Of a stretch of DNA of 64,000 nt, positions 52,751-62,026 are shown piece after piece; the first letter of the stretch is position 1, and every line of letters begins with the position of its first letter. Both the position numbers and the translations under genes were made by a program. The notes below the pieces were generated by a model. That model did no database searches and was not told the origin of the DNA. It worked only from the letters and a program-made list of their open reading frames with translations. Location of the stretch: positions 5,270,001 to 5,334,000 of the forward strand of contig NZ_CP117879.1 in NCBI RefSeq assembly GCF_028736155.1. The letters run 5' to 3'. Origin of the DNA: Flavobacterium sp. KACC 22763. GTDB taxonomy: Bacteria > Bacteroidota > Bacteroidia > Flavobacteriales > Flavobacteriaceae.

Positions 52751-53164
52751 TTATTTTTTTACCAATGAAGCGATTGTGATGCCTTCCATAGCCTTCAAAG
52801 TTTTGTCTCTAATTAGCATCAAACCGTGACGTAGACTGCATTCAGACTCGGTTTTACAATCAGAGCAAGGCTCATAAAAATTTAAAGAAGCGCATGGCAA
52901 AAGTGCAATTGCACCGTCAAATAATCGGTGAATTTCTGCCAAAGTGATGTCATTTTTGGATTTAATTAGATAATATCCGCCAAATTTTCCCTGCTTACTG
53001 CTCACAAAACGACCGCGTTTTAGATCTAATAAAATCTGCTCTAAAAACTTTTTAGGAATGTTAGCGCCATCAGCAATTTCCACAGTTCTGGAAATGTGAT
53101 TTTCGTCTTGTTCTGCTAAATAAAGTAAGGCCTTAAGGGCGTATTTTGCTTTATGTGATAACAT
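52751..53164 (-). CDS. Rrf2 family transcriptional regulator
   Basis: A 137-residue Rrf2/IscR-like DNA-binding protein. The N-terminal winged helix (KAKYALKALLYLAEQDENHI, then RTVEIADGANIPKKFLEQIL) is typical. Near 95-115 stand the cysteines of a probable iron-sulfur site: C-A-S-L-N-F-Y-E-P-C-S-D-C, then KTESEC and SLRH, giving C-x8-C-x2-C-x5-C. Such regulators sense iron-sulfur status, redox or cysteine. It lies directly upstream of the leader peptide and TonB receptor on the same strand. Confidence 0.9.
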   Translation of the reverse strand: MLSHKAKYALKALLYLAEQDENHISRTVEIADGANIPKKFLEQILLDLKRGRFVSSKQGKFGGYYLIKSKNDITLAEIHRLFDGAIALLPCASLNFYEPCSDCKTESECSLRHGLMLIRDKTLKAMEGITIASLVKK

Positions 53165-53208
53165 CTATTAATAAATTGTAAAATGTAAATGTATGATATT
53201 TTAAGATT

Positions 53209-53228
53209 GAAACCTAAACTTGAAACCT
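53209..53228. repeat. Short GAAACCT repeat pair
   Basis: GAAACCT at 53209-53215 and 53222-53228, separated by AAACTT. The unit is identical to that of the heptamer array at 2391-2416. Confidence 0.5.
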
Positions 53229-53257
53229 CAAACAAAGAAAATTAGAACCAGAATAAA

Positions 53258-54100
53258 TTACCAGCCTCCGCTAGATCCGCCACCAGAGAAACCGCCACCG
53301 CCAAATCCGCCACCGAAGCCACCGCCTCCGCCGAAACCACCGCCAGATGATCCTCCGCCGAAACCTCCAAATCCGCCACCGCTACCACTTCTTCCAAGAT
53401 TACTTAGAATAATAACATCGAGTAGGCTAGGGCCACCACCGCCATTGTTGCCAGAATTTCCTCCTCCTCCTCTTTTATTTCGAGAAAGTAAGATCAAAAC
53501 AATTACAACAATTACTATAAAAGGCAGAATAGGGAAATCTTGTCCTTTTTTTGTTTGTTTGCGTTCGCCCTTATATTTTCCTTTAAAAACATCAAAAAGA
53601 GCATCTGTTCCTTTATCGAGGCCATTATAATAACTTCCTGCTTTAAATTCTGGAATAATAACATTCCTAATAATTTCTCCTCCAATTCCAGCCGTTAAAC
53701 GGTCTTCTAATCCGTAACCAGGATTAATAGCAATTTTTCTTTCATTTTTGGCAAGTAGAATAATTACACCATTATCATCTTCTTTAGTTCCTCCAATTCC
53801 CCATTTTTGTCCCCAATTTGTAGCAAGAATATTAATGTTTTCGTTTTGAAGGCTTTCTATCGTAATAACAACAATTTGAGTGGTAGTGGAATCAGAATAA
53901 CGAATTAACTTTTCCTCCAATTGAGTTTTTTCAGAAGGACTTAAAACATTCGCATAATCGTAAACTGAAGTTTGCTTGCTTGGAATTTCAGGAATTGTAA
54001 ACTGAGCAAAAATAGTATTGCTGATAAAAAACGTGATAAACAAAAGAGTAATCTGAAAAATTCTATTGGAATTTGGGATTTTAATTTGGGAATTTTTCAT
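53258..54100 (-). CDS. TPM-domain membrane protein with Gly-rich tail
   Basis: A 280-residue protein. A signal peptide or anchor covers about 15-32, the TPM domain about 42-165 (VYDYANVLSPSEKTQLEEKL, and NDNGVIILLAKNERKIAINP in part), then a hydrophobic segment (ILPFIVIVVIVLILL, about 190-205) and a tail of Gly and Ser with GFGGGGGFGGG-type repeats. It matches the DUF/TPM_phosphatase proteins that accompany LemA. Role unknown. It is the third gene of a LemA-TPM-TPM operon, with 3 bases between it and the previous stop. Confidence 0.88.
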   Translation of the reverse strand: MKNSQIKIPNSNRIFQITLLFITFFISNTIFAQFTIPEIPSKQTSVYDYANVLSPSEKTQLEEKLIRYSDSTTTQIVVITIESLQNENINILATNWGQKWGIGGTKEDDNGVIILLAKNERKIAINPGYGLEDRLTAGIGGEIIRNVIIPEFKAGSYYNGLDKGTDALFDVFKGKYKGERKQTKKGQDFPILPFIVIVVIVLILLSRNKRGGGGNSGNNGGGGPSLLDVIILSNLGRSGSGGGFGGFGGGSSGGGFGGGGGFGGGFGGGGFSGGGSSGGW

Positions 54101-54103
54101 TAT

Positions 54104-54541
54104 TTATCCTTTTGAGATTTCGTTAGATAGTTCGTTTACATCATCTTCCTGAGAAGGAAAATATTTTTTGAGTTGTTCGCCAGCATTTAAGATGCCGTCA
54201 ACAATTCCTTGTTTAAAATTGCCTGCTTTAAAATGATTCACCATAATGTCTTTGGTGCAATCCCAAAAGTCGTTGGCTACTACATCATTAATTCCTTTGT
54301 CTCCACAAATCACAAAGTTTTTGTCTTCAACTGCAAAATAGAGTAATACGCCATTTTTCAATTTAGTTTCATCCATGCGCAATTCACGAAAAACTTCTAA
54401 AGCCCTATCAAAATGGACTTTAGAAGTTGTTTTTTCTATATGTACTCTAATTTCGCCAGAAGTATTGTTTTCGGCCATGCGAATTGCTTCAACAATTTCA
54501 CGCTCTTCTTCTTTGGTTAAAAAATCTTCTACTTTTGACAT
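54104..54541 (-). CDS. TPM-domain protein
   Basis: A 145-residue soluble TPM-domain protein. ATG at 54541 (MSKVEDFLTKEEEREI) is the usual start; the frame above comes from repeat sequence at 54553-54587. The motif NNTSGEIRVHIEK and the later FVICGDKGINDVV are shared with the domain. It stands between LemA and the membrane TPM protein, three genes that are usually found together. Function unproven. Confidence 0.88.
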   Translation of the reverse strand: MSKVEDFLTKEEEREIVEAIRMAENNTSGEIRVHIEKTTSKVHFDRALEVFRELRMDETKLKNGVLLYFAVEDKNFVICGDKGINDVVANDFWDCTKDIMVNHFKAGNFKQGIVDGILNAGEQLKKYFPSQEDDVNELSNEISKG

Positions 54542-54552
54542 GGAAATTATTT

Positions 54553-54587
54553 TAGAGTTTAGATTGTAGATTTTAGATTGCAGATTA
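54553..54587. repeat. Heptamer-period repeat before TPM gene
   Basis: Five 7-base units TAGAGTT, TAGATTG, TAGATTT, TAGATTG, CAGATTA directly upstream of the TPM start. The unit TAGATTT is the complement of that in the der leader. Confidence 0.75.
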
Positions 54588-54620
54588 AATCTGAAATCGT
54601 TAATCAAAAATATTAAATCT

Positions 54621-55211
54621 TTAGAATTTTACTTCAACAGGTTTATCTGCTCCAGTAGAAGCTTCAAAGTATGGTTTTTCTTTAAGACCGTACATTCCAG
54701 CTAAAATATTTCTTGGAAAAGTATTAATATTATTGTTATAAGGCTTAACCGCTTCGTTAAAACGAGTTCTGGCTGTTAAGATTTGGTTTTCTGTGCTAGT
54801 CAATTCATCTTGTAGTTTCATAAAGCTTGCATCAGCTTTAAGATTTGGATATTGTTCAACACTTACCAATAATTTTGATAAAGAAGATGAAACTCCTGAT
54901 TGTGCAGAGTTGAATGCTGCTAATTGTTCTGGTGTAACATTTGATGGATCAATAGTAATTCCTGTCGCTTTAGCACGAGCTTCGATTACTGCTGTCAGCG
55001 TAGTTTGTTCATGTTTAGCATATCCCTTCACGGTATTAACTAAATTAGGAATTAGATCGTTTCTTCTCTGATACGCAGTATTAACATTTCCCCAACTTTC
55101 TTTCACGTTTTGGTCAAGCGTTACTGCAGTATTATAAATGCCAGTTGCCCAGCTGTATAATCCAATGACGATTACTACTACAACTCCTAGAATTATTAAT
55201 CCTTTCTTCAT
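54621..55211 (-). CDS. LemA family protein
   Basis: A 196-residue LemA-family protein anchored by one N-terminal membrane helix (about 4-22, LIILGVVVVIVIGLYSW). The rest is a helical bundle outside the inner membrane, with NTAVTLDQNVKESWGNVNTA and YQRRNDLIPNLVNTVKGYAK as family hallmarks. Its role is not established. First gene of the LemA-TPM-TPM operon. Confidence 0.93.
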   Translation of the reverse strand: MKKGLIILGVVVVIVIGLYSWATGIYNTAVTLDQNVKESWGNVNTAYQRRNDLIPNLVNTVKGYAKHEQTTLTAVIEARAKATGITIDPSNVTPEQLAAFNSAQSGVSSSLSKLLVSVEQYPNLKADASFMKLQDELTSTENQILTARTRFNEAVKPYNNNINTFPRNILAGMYGLKEKPYFEASTGADKPVEVKF

Positions 55212-55245
55212 GTTTGTTTTGATTTAAGTTTATTTCTATTTTTAA

Positions 55246-55578
55246 TTACAATTCGTTTTTTATGTCGTTCAGTTGCGTTTTTATCGACTCTAATTTACGT
55301 ATTATTTCGAATTTATCTAACGTTTTCTTCTGTCCCTCTTTTAAGTGCGTTTTGGCGCCTTCAAGCGTAAATCCTCTTTCTTTTACCAAGTGATAAATCA
55401 ATTGAAGATTGGTAATGTCGTCTGGAGTGAACATTCTATTTCCCTTTGCATTTTTTTTAGGTTTTAGAATGTCAAATTCGCTGTCCCAAAATCGTATCAA
55501 AGAAGCATTGACATTAAAAGCTTTGGCAACTTCGCCAATACTGTAATATCTCTTGTCTTTAGAAAGTTCAATATGCAT
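55246..55578 (-). CDS. MerR family transcriptional regulator
   Basis: A 110-residue regulator that consists of the MerR DNA-binding domain (YYSIGEVAKAFNVNASLIRF, W-D-S-E-F-D) followed by a coiled coil. There is no C-terminal ligand-binding domain, so a co-sensor is not evident. It starts 47 bases past the M23 peptidase stop on the same strand and precedes the LemA gene by 34 bases; read-through is possible. Confidence 0.9.
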   Translation of the reverse strand: MHIELSKDKRYYSIGEVAKAFNVNASLIRFWDSEFDILKPKKNAKGNRMFTPDDITNLQLIYHLVKERGFTLEGAKTHLKEGQKKTLDKFEIIRKLESIKTQLNDIKNEL

Positions 55579-55625
55579 GGTTCGTTTTTTTCTATTTTAC
55601 TTCAAAAATAGTATTTTTTGTACTA

Positions 55626-56603
55626 TTAATCTAATGATTGATTTTCTTGGTTTGCCATTTGCGAAATCGCCACATATTCTACAGCCGAAATATTTCCGTA
55701 ATAGAAATTTAGCGGATTGACTACTTTACCGTCTTTATGCACTTCGTAATGACAATGCGGACCTTCAGATCTTCCTGTGCTTCCAACATATCCAATCACA
55801 TCACCGCGTTTTACTCGTTGTCCAGGACGGCAGTTGTATTTGCTCAAATGCGCATATAAACTCTCATATCCAAAACCATGCCTGATCACTATGTGGTTTC
55901 CGTATCCAGAGGCAGTGTTGTCAGCTCTGTCGACGACTCCATCTCCTGTTGCATATATTGGAGCGCCTGTATTAGCGGTGAAATCCATTCCGTTATGCAT
56001 TTTTCTCACTTTCGTGAAAGGGTCAATGCGATATCCGAAACCTGACGCGACACGTTTTAAATTTTCATTTCGAACTGGCTGAATGGCAGGAATTGCTAAT
56101 AATAAATTTTCTTTAGCTCCAGCTAATTTTAAAATATCATCTAAAGATTTAGACTGAATGGCCAACTGCTTCGATAATTTGTCAACTCTTTTTGTTGCAT
56201 TCAAAACCAATTGAGAATTGTTGTATCCTTCTAGCGCTTTGTATTTGTCAGAACTTCTAAAACCAGCTTTTCGAATCGAATCTGGAATTTCAGCTTTATT
56301 GAAATATACGCGATAAATATTATTGTCACGTTCTTCTAATGCATCTGCAGCTTCATCAATTTCATCCAGTTTTTTATTTAAAATAGAATACTGGAGTTTT
56401 AAATTTTCAATTTCACGTGCCTGTAAACGATCTTTTGGAGTTTCGAAATAAGGGGTGTTAATTAAAAGAACAAAAACTAAAAAACCAAACAGTGCCGATG
56501 CCAGTAAAAACAGTAGTGCGTAACCTATTTTTATTCTTTTTCTGGTTTTTATTTTTGTATAAGCCAGATTTTCTGGGTCGTAATAATATTTTACTTTCGC
56601 CAT
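55626..56603 (-). CDS. M23 family metallopeptidase
   Basis: A 325-residue peptidoglycan endopeptidase. One membrane helix (about 28-50), then a periplasmic coiled coil (about 60-115), then an M23/LytM domain from about 185. The zinc ligands are visible: H-x-x-x-D in MHNGMDFTA and H-x-H in GPHCHYEVH. The coiled coil plus M23 arrangement suits a cell-wall remodelling protein linked to division or secretion. It is divergent from alaS. Confidence 0.92.
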   Translation of the reverse strand: MAKVKYYYDPENLAYTKIKTRKRIKIGYALLFLLASALFGFLVFVLLINTPYFETPKDRLQAREIENLKLQYSILNKKLDEIDEAADALEERDNNIYRVYFNKAEIPDSIRKAGFRSSDKYKALEGYNNSQLVLNATKRVDKLSKQLAIQSKSLDDILKLAGAKENLLLAIPAIQPVRNENLKRVASGFGYRIDPFTKVRKMHNGMDFTANTGAPIYATGDGVVDRADNTASGYGNHIVIRHGFGYESLYAHLSKYNCRPGQRVKRGDVIGYVGSTGRSEGPHCHYEVHKDGKVVNPLNFYYGNISAVEYVAISQMANQENQSLD

Positions 56604-56617
56604 ATTTTAAAATACGC

Positions 56618-56625
56618 TATTTTTG
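56618..56625 (+). promoter_or_regulatory. Candidate -7 element upstream of alaS
   Basis: TATTTTTG matches TAnnTTTG; the -33 site reads TTC. A transcript starting near 56632 would have a 250-base leader before alaS. Confidence 0.5.
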
Positions 56626-56644
56626 CACCTTGTAAAATGAGTTA

Positions 56645-56688
56645 GTCGAATAAAACTGCTAATTGTTGCAGTTATCCGACACTTTTTT
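56645..56688 (+). terminator. Terminator-like hairpin in alaS leader
   Basis: Stem GTCG/CGAC, ATAA/TTAT and CTGC/GCAG with one mismatch and a 2-base bulge (56645-56680), then TTTTTT (56683-56688). It lies only about 20 bases past the candidate promoter, so it may be an attenuator or end a short RNA of about 57 bases. Confidence 0.55.
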
Positions 56689-56815
56689 ACGAGGATTAAT
56701 GATTAGATATTGGGGCTATTTTATCATTAGATAATGCGCAAAATAGGCAATTTATTGTTTAAAATATAAGTTTTTTAATTTCATTATAAAAAACTTAACG
56801 TATCATCAAATGAAT

Positions 56816-56865
56816 AAATTAGCTAATCATCTAGTTATCAAATTGACACATTAAATTGACACATT
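56816..56865. repeat. Octamer-like and direct repeats before alaS
   Basis: TTAGCTAA, TCATCTAG, TTATCAAA, TTGACACA follow each other as 8-base units, and AAATTGACACATT occurs twice in a row, ending just before the alaS start. Confidence 0.5.
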
Positions 56866-56879
56866 TTTCTAATTTAAAT

Positions 56880-59519
56880 ATGAAATCACAAGACGTACGT
56901 AAACAATTTTTAGATTTTTTTGAGAGTAAAGGGCATACTATTGTTCCTTCAGCTCCTATTGTTCTTAAAGACGACCCAACCCTAATGTTCAATAACTCGG
57001 GGATGGCCCAGTTTAAAGAATTTTTCTTAGGAAACGGAACTCCAAAAAGTCCAAGAATAGCCGATACGCAAAAATGTCTTCGTGTTTCAGGAAAGCATAA
57101 TGATCTTGAAGAAGTAGGTATTGACACGTACCACCACACTATGTTTGAAATGTTAGGAAACTGGTCTTTTGGTGATTACTTTAAAAAAGAAGCGATCAAC
57201 TGGGCTTGGGAACTATTGACAGAAGTGTACAAAATTCCAAAAGAGAATCTTTATGTTTCTGTTTTTGAAGGAAGTAAAGAAGATAACGTTCCTTTTGACC
57301 AAGAAGCTTGGGATATCTGGAAAACATTAATCGACGAGGACAGAATTATTCTTGGAAATAAAAAAGATAATTTCTGGGAAATGGGAGATCAAGGACCATG
57401 CGGACCTTGTTCTGAAATTCACGTTGATTTGCGTTCTGAAGAAGAAAAAGCTTTAAAACCAGGTAAAGAAGAAGTAAATAATGATCACCCGCAAGTTGTT
57501 GAAATCTGGAATAATGTATTCATGGAATTCAACCGTAAAGCTGATGGTTCTCTTGAAAAACTTCCAGCACAACACGTAGATACTGGAATGGGATTTGAGC
57601 GTTTGTGTATGGCTTTACAAGGAAAAACATCAAACTATGATACTGATGTTTTCATGCCTTTAATTAGAGAAATAGAAACCATTACTGGAGCAAAATATAC
57701 AACTAATGATGTAACAGGCATTAGTGAAGAACAAAATAAAATGAATATTGCTATTCGTGTAGTGGCAGATCACGTTCGTGCGGTAGCTTTTGCTATTGCT
57801 GACGGTCAGTTGCCATCTAATACGGGTGCAGGATATGTAATTCGTAGAATTTTACGTCGTGCAATTCGATACGGATTTACTTTCTTAGGAACAAAAGAGC
57901 CGTTTATTTTCAAATTGGTTGAGACTTTAAGCGAGCAAATGGGAGATTCTTTCCCAGAAATCAGAACGCAGAAAGCACTTTGTTCGAATGTAATTCGCGA
58001 GGAAGAAAATTCATTCTTAAAAACTTTAGATCAAGGATTAGTTCTTTTAGATGCTGTAATTTCAAATAACAATACAGATACTGTTGATGGTAAAAAAGCA
58101 TTTGAATTGTATGATACTTACGGATTCCCGATTGATTTAACAGCTTTGATTCTTTCTGAAAGAGGATTGAAATTAGACGAAGAAGGATTCCAAGAACAAT
58201 TACAATTACAAAAAGAAAGATCTCGTGCAGCGTCTAAAGTAACTGCTGGTGACTGGAATGTGCTTGTAGAAGATGATATTCAGGAATTTGTTGGATATGA
58301 CAGATTATCACAACAAGTAAAAATTACTAAATATCGTAGAGTTGAAAGCGCGAAAGATGGAGAAATTTTCCAATTGGTTTTCAATGCAACGCCATTTTAT
58401 GGAGAAAGCGGAGGACAAACGGGAGATAAAGGATATTTAGAAGCTCAAAACGGAGATATCGTTTATATTATTGACACTAAAAAAGAGAATAATCAAACGA
58501 TTCATTTAGCAAAATCGTTACCAGAAAACCTTACGGGAACTTTTAACGCGGTTGTTGATGCAAACCAAAGAGCTAAAACTTCGTCTAACCACTCGGCTAC
58601 GCACTTGTTGCACCAAGCTTTACGTAAGATTTTAGGAACTCACATTGAGCAAAAAGGTTCGATGGTAAGAAATGCTTCATTGCGTTTTGACTTTTCTCAT
58701 TTCTCTAAAGTTTCTGATGAAGAATTGGTAGAAGTAGAAAACTTCGTAAATGCAAGGATTCGTGAGAGTTTGCCTTTAGTTGAAAAAAGAGCAATTCCGA
58801 AAGAGCAGGCTCTTGAAGATGGAGCAATTGCACTATTTGGAGAGAAATACGGAGACTTGGTTCGTACTATTAAATTTGGAGATTCTGTTGAATTATGTGG
58901 AGGAACGCACGTTGCAAATACATCTGATATCTGGCATTTTAAAATTGTTTCAGAAGGAGCTGTTGCAGCTGGAATCAGAAGGATTGAAGCAATTACAAGT
59001 GAAGCAGCAAAAGAATATTTTGAATCTCAAGCTGTTTCTTTAGCTGAAATTAAAGAGGCGCTTAAAAACGCTCAAGATCCTGTGAAGTCAATCTTAGCAT
59101 TACAAGATGAAAATGCTCAGTTGAAAAAACAATTGGAAGCTTTATTAAAAGATAAGGCTAAAAATATGAAAGCTGATTTAGCTAAAGAATTGCAAGAAAT
59201 CAATGGCGTTCAGTTTTTAGCAAAACAAGTAGACTTAAATCCAGAAGGAGCTAAAGACTTGGCTTACGAATTGGGTGGTTCTTATAACAACTTATTTGTA
59301 GTTTTCGCTACAGCTCACGAAGGAAAACCAATGTTGACTTGCTATATTTCTAAAGAAATTGTAGCAGAGAAAAACCTAAACGCAGGACAAGTTGTTCGCG
59401 AATTAGGGAAATACATCCAAGGTGGTGGTGGAGGACAGCCTTTCTTCGCAACTGCAGGAGGTAAAAATGTTGACGGAATTGCGGAGGCACTTTCAAAAGC
59501 TGGAGATTTCTTAAAGTAA
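56880..59519 (+). CDS. alaS: Alanyl-tRNA synthetase
   Basis: An 879-residue enzyme that charges tRNA-Ala. ATG at 56880 ([20 protein letters not shown]) is the standard start; the frame upstream is repeat DNA. The catalytic class-II core is intact ([20 protein letters not shown]). The editing domain has its zinc site HSATHLLH and CGGTHV, and the C-terminal C-Ala domain ends in [15 protein letters not shown]. The length is normal. Core gene, single copy expected. Confidence 0.98.
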   Translation: MKSQDVRKQFLDFFESKGHTIVPSAPIVLKDDPTLMFNNSGMAQFKEFFLGNGTPKSPRIADTQKCLRVSGKHNDLEEVGIDTYHHTMFEMLGNWSFGDYFKKEAINWAWELLTEVYKIPKENLYVSVFEGSKEDNVPFDQEAWDIWKTLIDEDRIILGNKKDNFWEMGDQGPCGPCSEIHVDLRSEEEKALKPGKEEVNNDHPQVVEIWNNVFMEFNRKADGSLEKLPAQHVDTGMGFERLCMALQGKTSNYDTDVFMPLIREIETITGAKYTTNDVTGISEEQNKMNIAIRVVADHVRAVAFAIADGQLPSNTGAGYVIRRILRRAIRYGFTFLGTKEPFIFKLVETLSEQMGDSFPEIRTQKALCSNVIREEENSFLKTLDQGLVLLDAVISNNNTDTVDGKKAFELYDTYGFPIDLTALILSERGLKLDEEGFQEQLQLQKERSRAASKVTAGDWNVLVEDDIQEFVGYDRLSQQVKITKYRRVESAKDGEIFQLVFNATPFYGESGGQTGDKGYLEAQNGDIVYIIDTKKENNQTIHLAKSLPENLTGTFNAVVDANQRAKTSSNHSATHLLHQALRKILGTHIEQKGSMVRNASLRFDFSHFSKVSDEELVEVENFVNARIRESLPLVEKRAIPKEQALEDGAIALFGEKYGDLVRTIKFGDSVELCGGTHVANTSDIWHFKIVSEGAVAAGIRRIEAITSEAAKEYFESQAVSLAEIKEALKNAQDPVKSILALQDENAQLKKQLEALLKDKAKNMKADLAKELQEINGVQFLAKQVDLNPEGAKDLAYELGGSYNNLFVVFATAHEGKPMLTCYISKEIVAEKNLNAGQVVRELGKYIQGGGGGQPFFATAGGKNVDGIAEALSKAGDFLK

Positions 59520-59527
59520 TTTTTTTT

Positions 59528-59782
59528 AATCTCGCAAAGACGCAGAGTCGCAAAGTTTATTTTTTAAGCTTTGCGATTTTTTTTTAAGTTAATTTAATCT
59601 TTAAGATTTTTTTTTAAGTTGAAGGTGTTTTTAATCTCGCAAAGACGCAGAGTTGCAAAGTTTATTTTTTTAAGCTTTGCGACTTTTTTTTAAGTCAATT
59701 TAATCAGTTAAGATTTTTTTGTTAAGTTGATGGTGTTTTAATCTCGCAAAGTCGCAGAGACGCAAAGTTTTTAAATTTTATT
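59528..59782. repeat. Direct repeats of a palindromic module, left end
   Basis: About 2.4 copies of a 105-base unit, starting at 59528, 59633 and 59740. Each begins AATCTCGCAAAG and continues with CGCAGAG, then CGCAAAG: 8-base units. Each full unit holds a hairpin (TCGCAAAG/CTTTGCGA). The first 49 bases (59528-59576) are an almost perfect inverted copy of 60222-60268. Confidence 0.9.
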
Positions 59783-59812
59783 TTTGTAGGTTTATACTTT
59801 AATTTTGTAAGA

Positions 59813-60190
59813 ATGAATGAGAATGAAATTTCAGCTGTTGTGGTTGATGTTTGTTATAAAATACATGTCAAATTAGGACCAGGATTATTGGAATCAGTTT
59901 ATGAAGCAATTTTATATCATGAATTAATTAAAAGAGGATTAAGTGTTGAAAGACAAAAAACGTTGCCTGTTATATGGGATCAAATAAATCTGGATATTGG
60001 ATTTAGAGCAGATTTAATTGTTGAAAATAAAGTAATTCTAGAGATTAAATCTATCGAACAATTAACTGATGTACACGCAAAACAGGTTCTCACATATCTA
60101 AAAATCACAAAAATGAAGTTAGGTTTACTAATTAACTTTAACGTTCCAATTATCAAATTTGGGATAAAAAGAGTTGTTTCAAATCTTTAA
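59813..60190 (+). CDS. GxxExxY protein (PD-(D/E)XK nuclease-like)
   Basis: A 125-residue member of the GxxExxY family, assigned to the PD-(D/E)XK nuclease superfamily (PDDEXK_3). The name motif is present in LGPGLLESVYEAILYHEL. The nuclease-like core reads GFRADLIVENKVILEIKS, with Asp, then Glu-x-Lys, followed by QVLTYLK. All catalytic residues appear intact. The function of the family has not been shown. The gene is enclosed by inverted copies of an octamer repeat, so it may be part of a mobile or repeat-linked unit. Confidence 0.9.
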   Translation: MNENEISAVVVDVCYKIHVKLGPGLLESVYEAILYHELIKRGLSVERQKTLPVIWDQINLDIGFRADLIVENKVILEIKSIEQLTDVHAKQVLTYLKITKMKLGLLINFNVPIIKFGIKRVVSNL

Positions 60191-60221
60191 TGAAACACTT
60201 AAAAACTAAAAAAAAGCAAAG

Positions 60222-60268
60222 TCGCAAAGCTTAAAAAAAACTTTGCGACTCTGCGTCTTTGCGAGATT
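60222..60268. repeat. Inverted copy of the palindromic module, right end
   Basis: Reverse complement of 59528-59576 with only a base or two missing in the A/T run. It contains the hairpin TCGCAAAG/CTTTGCGA and sits in the 90-base gap between the convergent GxxExxY and ABC-exporter genes. Confidence 0.9.
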
Positions 60269-60280
60269 CTTTACCCGCTC

Positions 60281-62026
60281 CTACTTACGCTCACCAATTT
60301 GCTGGCGCCACATAGCGTAATAAAGACCTTTTTCCACAATTAAATCATCATGTTTGCCTTGCTCAATGATTTTACCTTGTTCCAAAACAAAAATTCTATC
60401 AGCATGCATAACAGTTGATAAACGATGCGCAATTAAAACTGTAATTCTGTTTTTGTCTGATATATTTCTAATAGTTGCATTAATTTCTTCTTCGGTAATC
60501 GAGTCTAAAGCAGAAGTTGCTTCATCAAAAATCAATAAATTCGGATTTCTAAGAATAGCTCTTGCAATAGATAGACGTTGTTTTTCGCCACCTGAAACTT
60601 TGATTCCACCTTCGCCGATTGTGGTGTTTAAACCATCTTCTGCGCGTTTAAGAAGTTTGTCACAGCTTGCTCGTTTTAAAGCGTCATAAAGTTCTTCGTC
60701 TGTTGCATTGGGTTTAACGAATAATAAGTTCTCTCGAATTGTTCCAGAGAATAATTGCGCATCTTGTGTTACAAAACCGAGCTGTTTTCTTAGATCTAAT
60801 AAATCAATTTCGGTTGAATCAATGTCATTATACAAAACTTGTCCTTCTTCTGGCGTATACAAACCGACTAATAATTTTACTAAAGTCGTTTTTCCAGACC
60901 CAGAAGGACCGACAAAAGCAACAGTCTGACCTTGTTTGATTTCGAAATTGATATTTTCAACCGCTTTAAACTTGGCAGTTTTATGTTGGAAGCTAACATT
61001 TTCGAAAAGCAATTTCTGAATGGCACCAATATGTTTTGGCGTTTTCGGGCGGAATTCTTTTGGAGCATTCAACAAATGTTTGAAATTCTCCATAGAAACT
61101 TTCGTCTCATTCAGAGCAATAATAAAGTTTCCTAACTCCTGTAAAGGACCAAAAATAAAGAACGTAAAGAATACCATTGTCAATAAATCTCCAACGATAA
61201 TTTTTCCGCCAAATAAGAAGTAATACAAAGCAAAAACAACGCAGGTTCTTAAGAAATGAACGGTTGTTCCTTGAATAAAACTCAAACTTCTAATGAATCT
61301 GATTTTCTGTAATTCTAATTGTAGAATCTTAAACGTATTTAAATTTAAACGTTTTTCTTCCTGATAAGTCAAACCGAGACTTTTTACCAATTCTATATTT
61401 CGTAAACTTTCAGTTGTAGATCCTGCCAATGCATTGGTTTGATTCACGATTTTTCGAGAAACAATTTTGATCTTTTTTCCTAAATACAAACTCACCAAAG
61501 CAATAATTGGTGCCGTAATTAAGAATATAATCGAAATTCTAAAATCGATTCTGGCCACATAAACAATTACGAATATAAAACCGATAATAGTTTGAAAGAT
61601 TAACGAAATAGAAAGCGTAATCAATTTTTCTGAGTCGATTCTAACTTTAGTCAATTTGCTTAAAGTTTCACCGCTTCGCTGGTCTTCAAATTCGGCATAA
61701 GGAAGATCAAGAGACTTTTTGATTCCGTCAGTATACATTTGAGCGCCCGTTCTCTGAATGACAACATTGGTAAAATAATCTTGGAAGTTTTTGGTAATTC
61801 TAGAAATCATCGCTGCACCAAGCGAAAGCCCAAGCCAGAAAGACAATGATTTAATAAATCCGATTTCGTTTCCTTTATATTTTGCCAGACCAACTCCGCA
61901 ATCCTGCATAAGTTTTCCTGTAATTACAGAGTCTGACAAACTGAAACAAATGTTGATCGTAGCCATTATCAAAGCAAAAAATAAGAGCATTTTGTGTCTG
62001 ATAATGTAAGTATATAATAATTTCAT
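60281..62026 (-). CDS. ABC exporter, ATPase fused to membrane domain
   Basis: A 581-residue half-transporter of the MsbA/LmrA type. Six membrane segments lie in residues 1-310. The ATPase has Walker A GPSGSGKT near 375, signature SGGEKQR near 482, Walker B LLIFDEATSALD near 503 and the switch H in LIAHRLSTV. It should work as a homodimer exporting a lipid, drug or peptide. No neighbour identifies the substrate. A stretch of 348 bases follows upstream of its start. Confidence 0.93.
   Translation of the reverse strand: MKLLYTYIIRHKMLLFFALIMATINICFSLSDSVITGKLMQDCGVGLAKYKGNEIGFIKSLSFWLGLSLGAAMISRITKNFQDYFTNVVIQRTGAQMYTDGIKKSLDLPYAEFEDQRSGETLSKLTKVRIDSEKLITLSISLIFQTIIGFIFVIVYVARIDFRISIIFLITAPIIALVSLYLGKKIKIVSRKIVNQTNALAGSTTESLRNIELVKSLGLTYQEEKRLNLNTFKILQLELQKIRFIRSLSFIQGTTVHFLRTCVVFALYYFLFGGKIIVGDLLTMVFFTFFIFGPLQELGNFIIALNETKVSMENFKHLLNAPKEFRPKTPKHIGAIQKLLFENVSFQHKTAKFKAVENINFEIKQGQTVAFVGPSGSGKTTLVKLLVGLYTPEEGQVLYNDIDSTEIDLLDLRKQLGFVTQDAQLFSGTIRENLLFVKPNATDEELYDALKRASCDKLLKRAEDGLNTTIGEGGIKVSGGEKQRLSIARAILRNPNLLIFDEATSALDSITEEEINATIRNISDKNRITVLIAHRLSTVMHADRIFVLEQGKIIEQGKHDDLIVEKGLYYAMWRQQIGERK

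Noticed and set aside
53220..53630. Plus-strand frame full of proline
   Set aside because: Complement of the glycine-rich tail of the TPM protein; composition follows from that gene.
56626..56880. T-box riboswitch before alaS
   Set aside because: No T-box sequence and no specifier stem visible; only one small hairpin.
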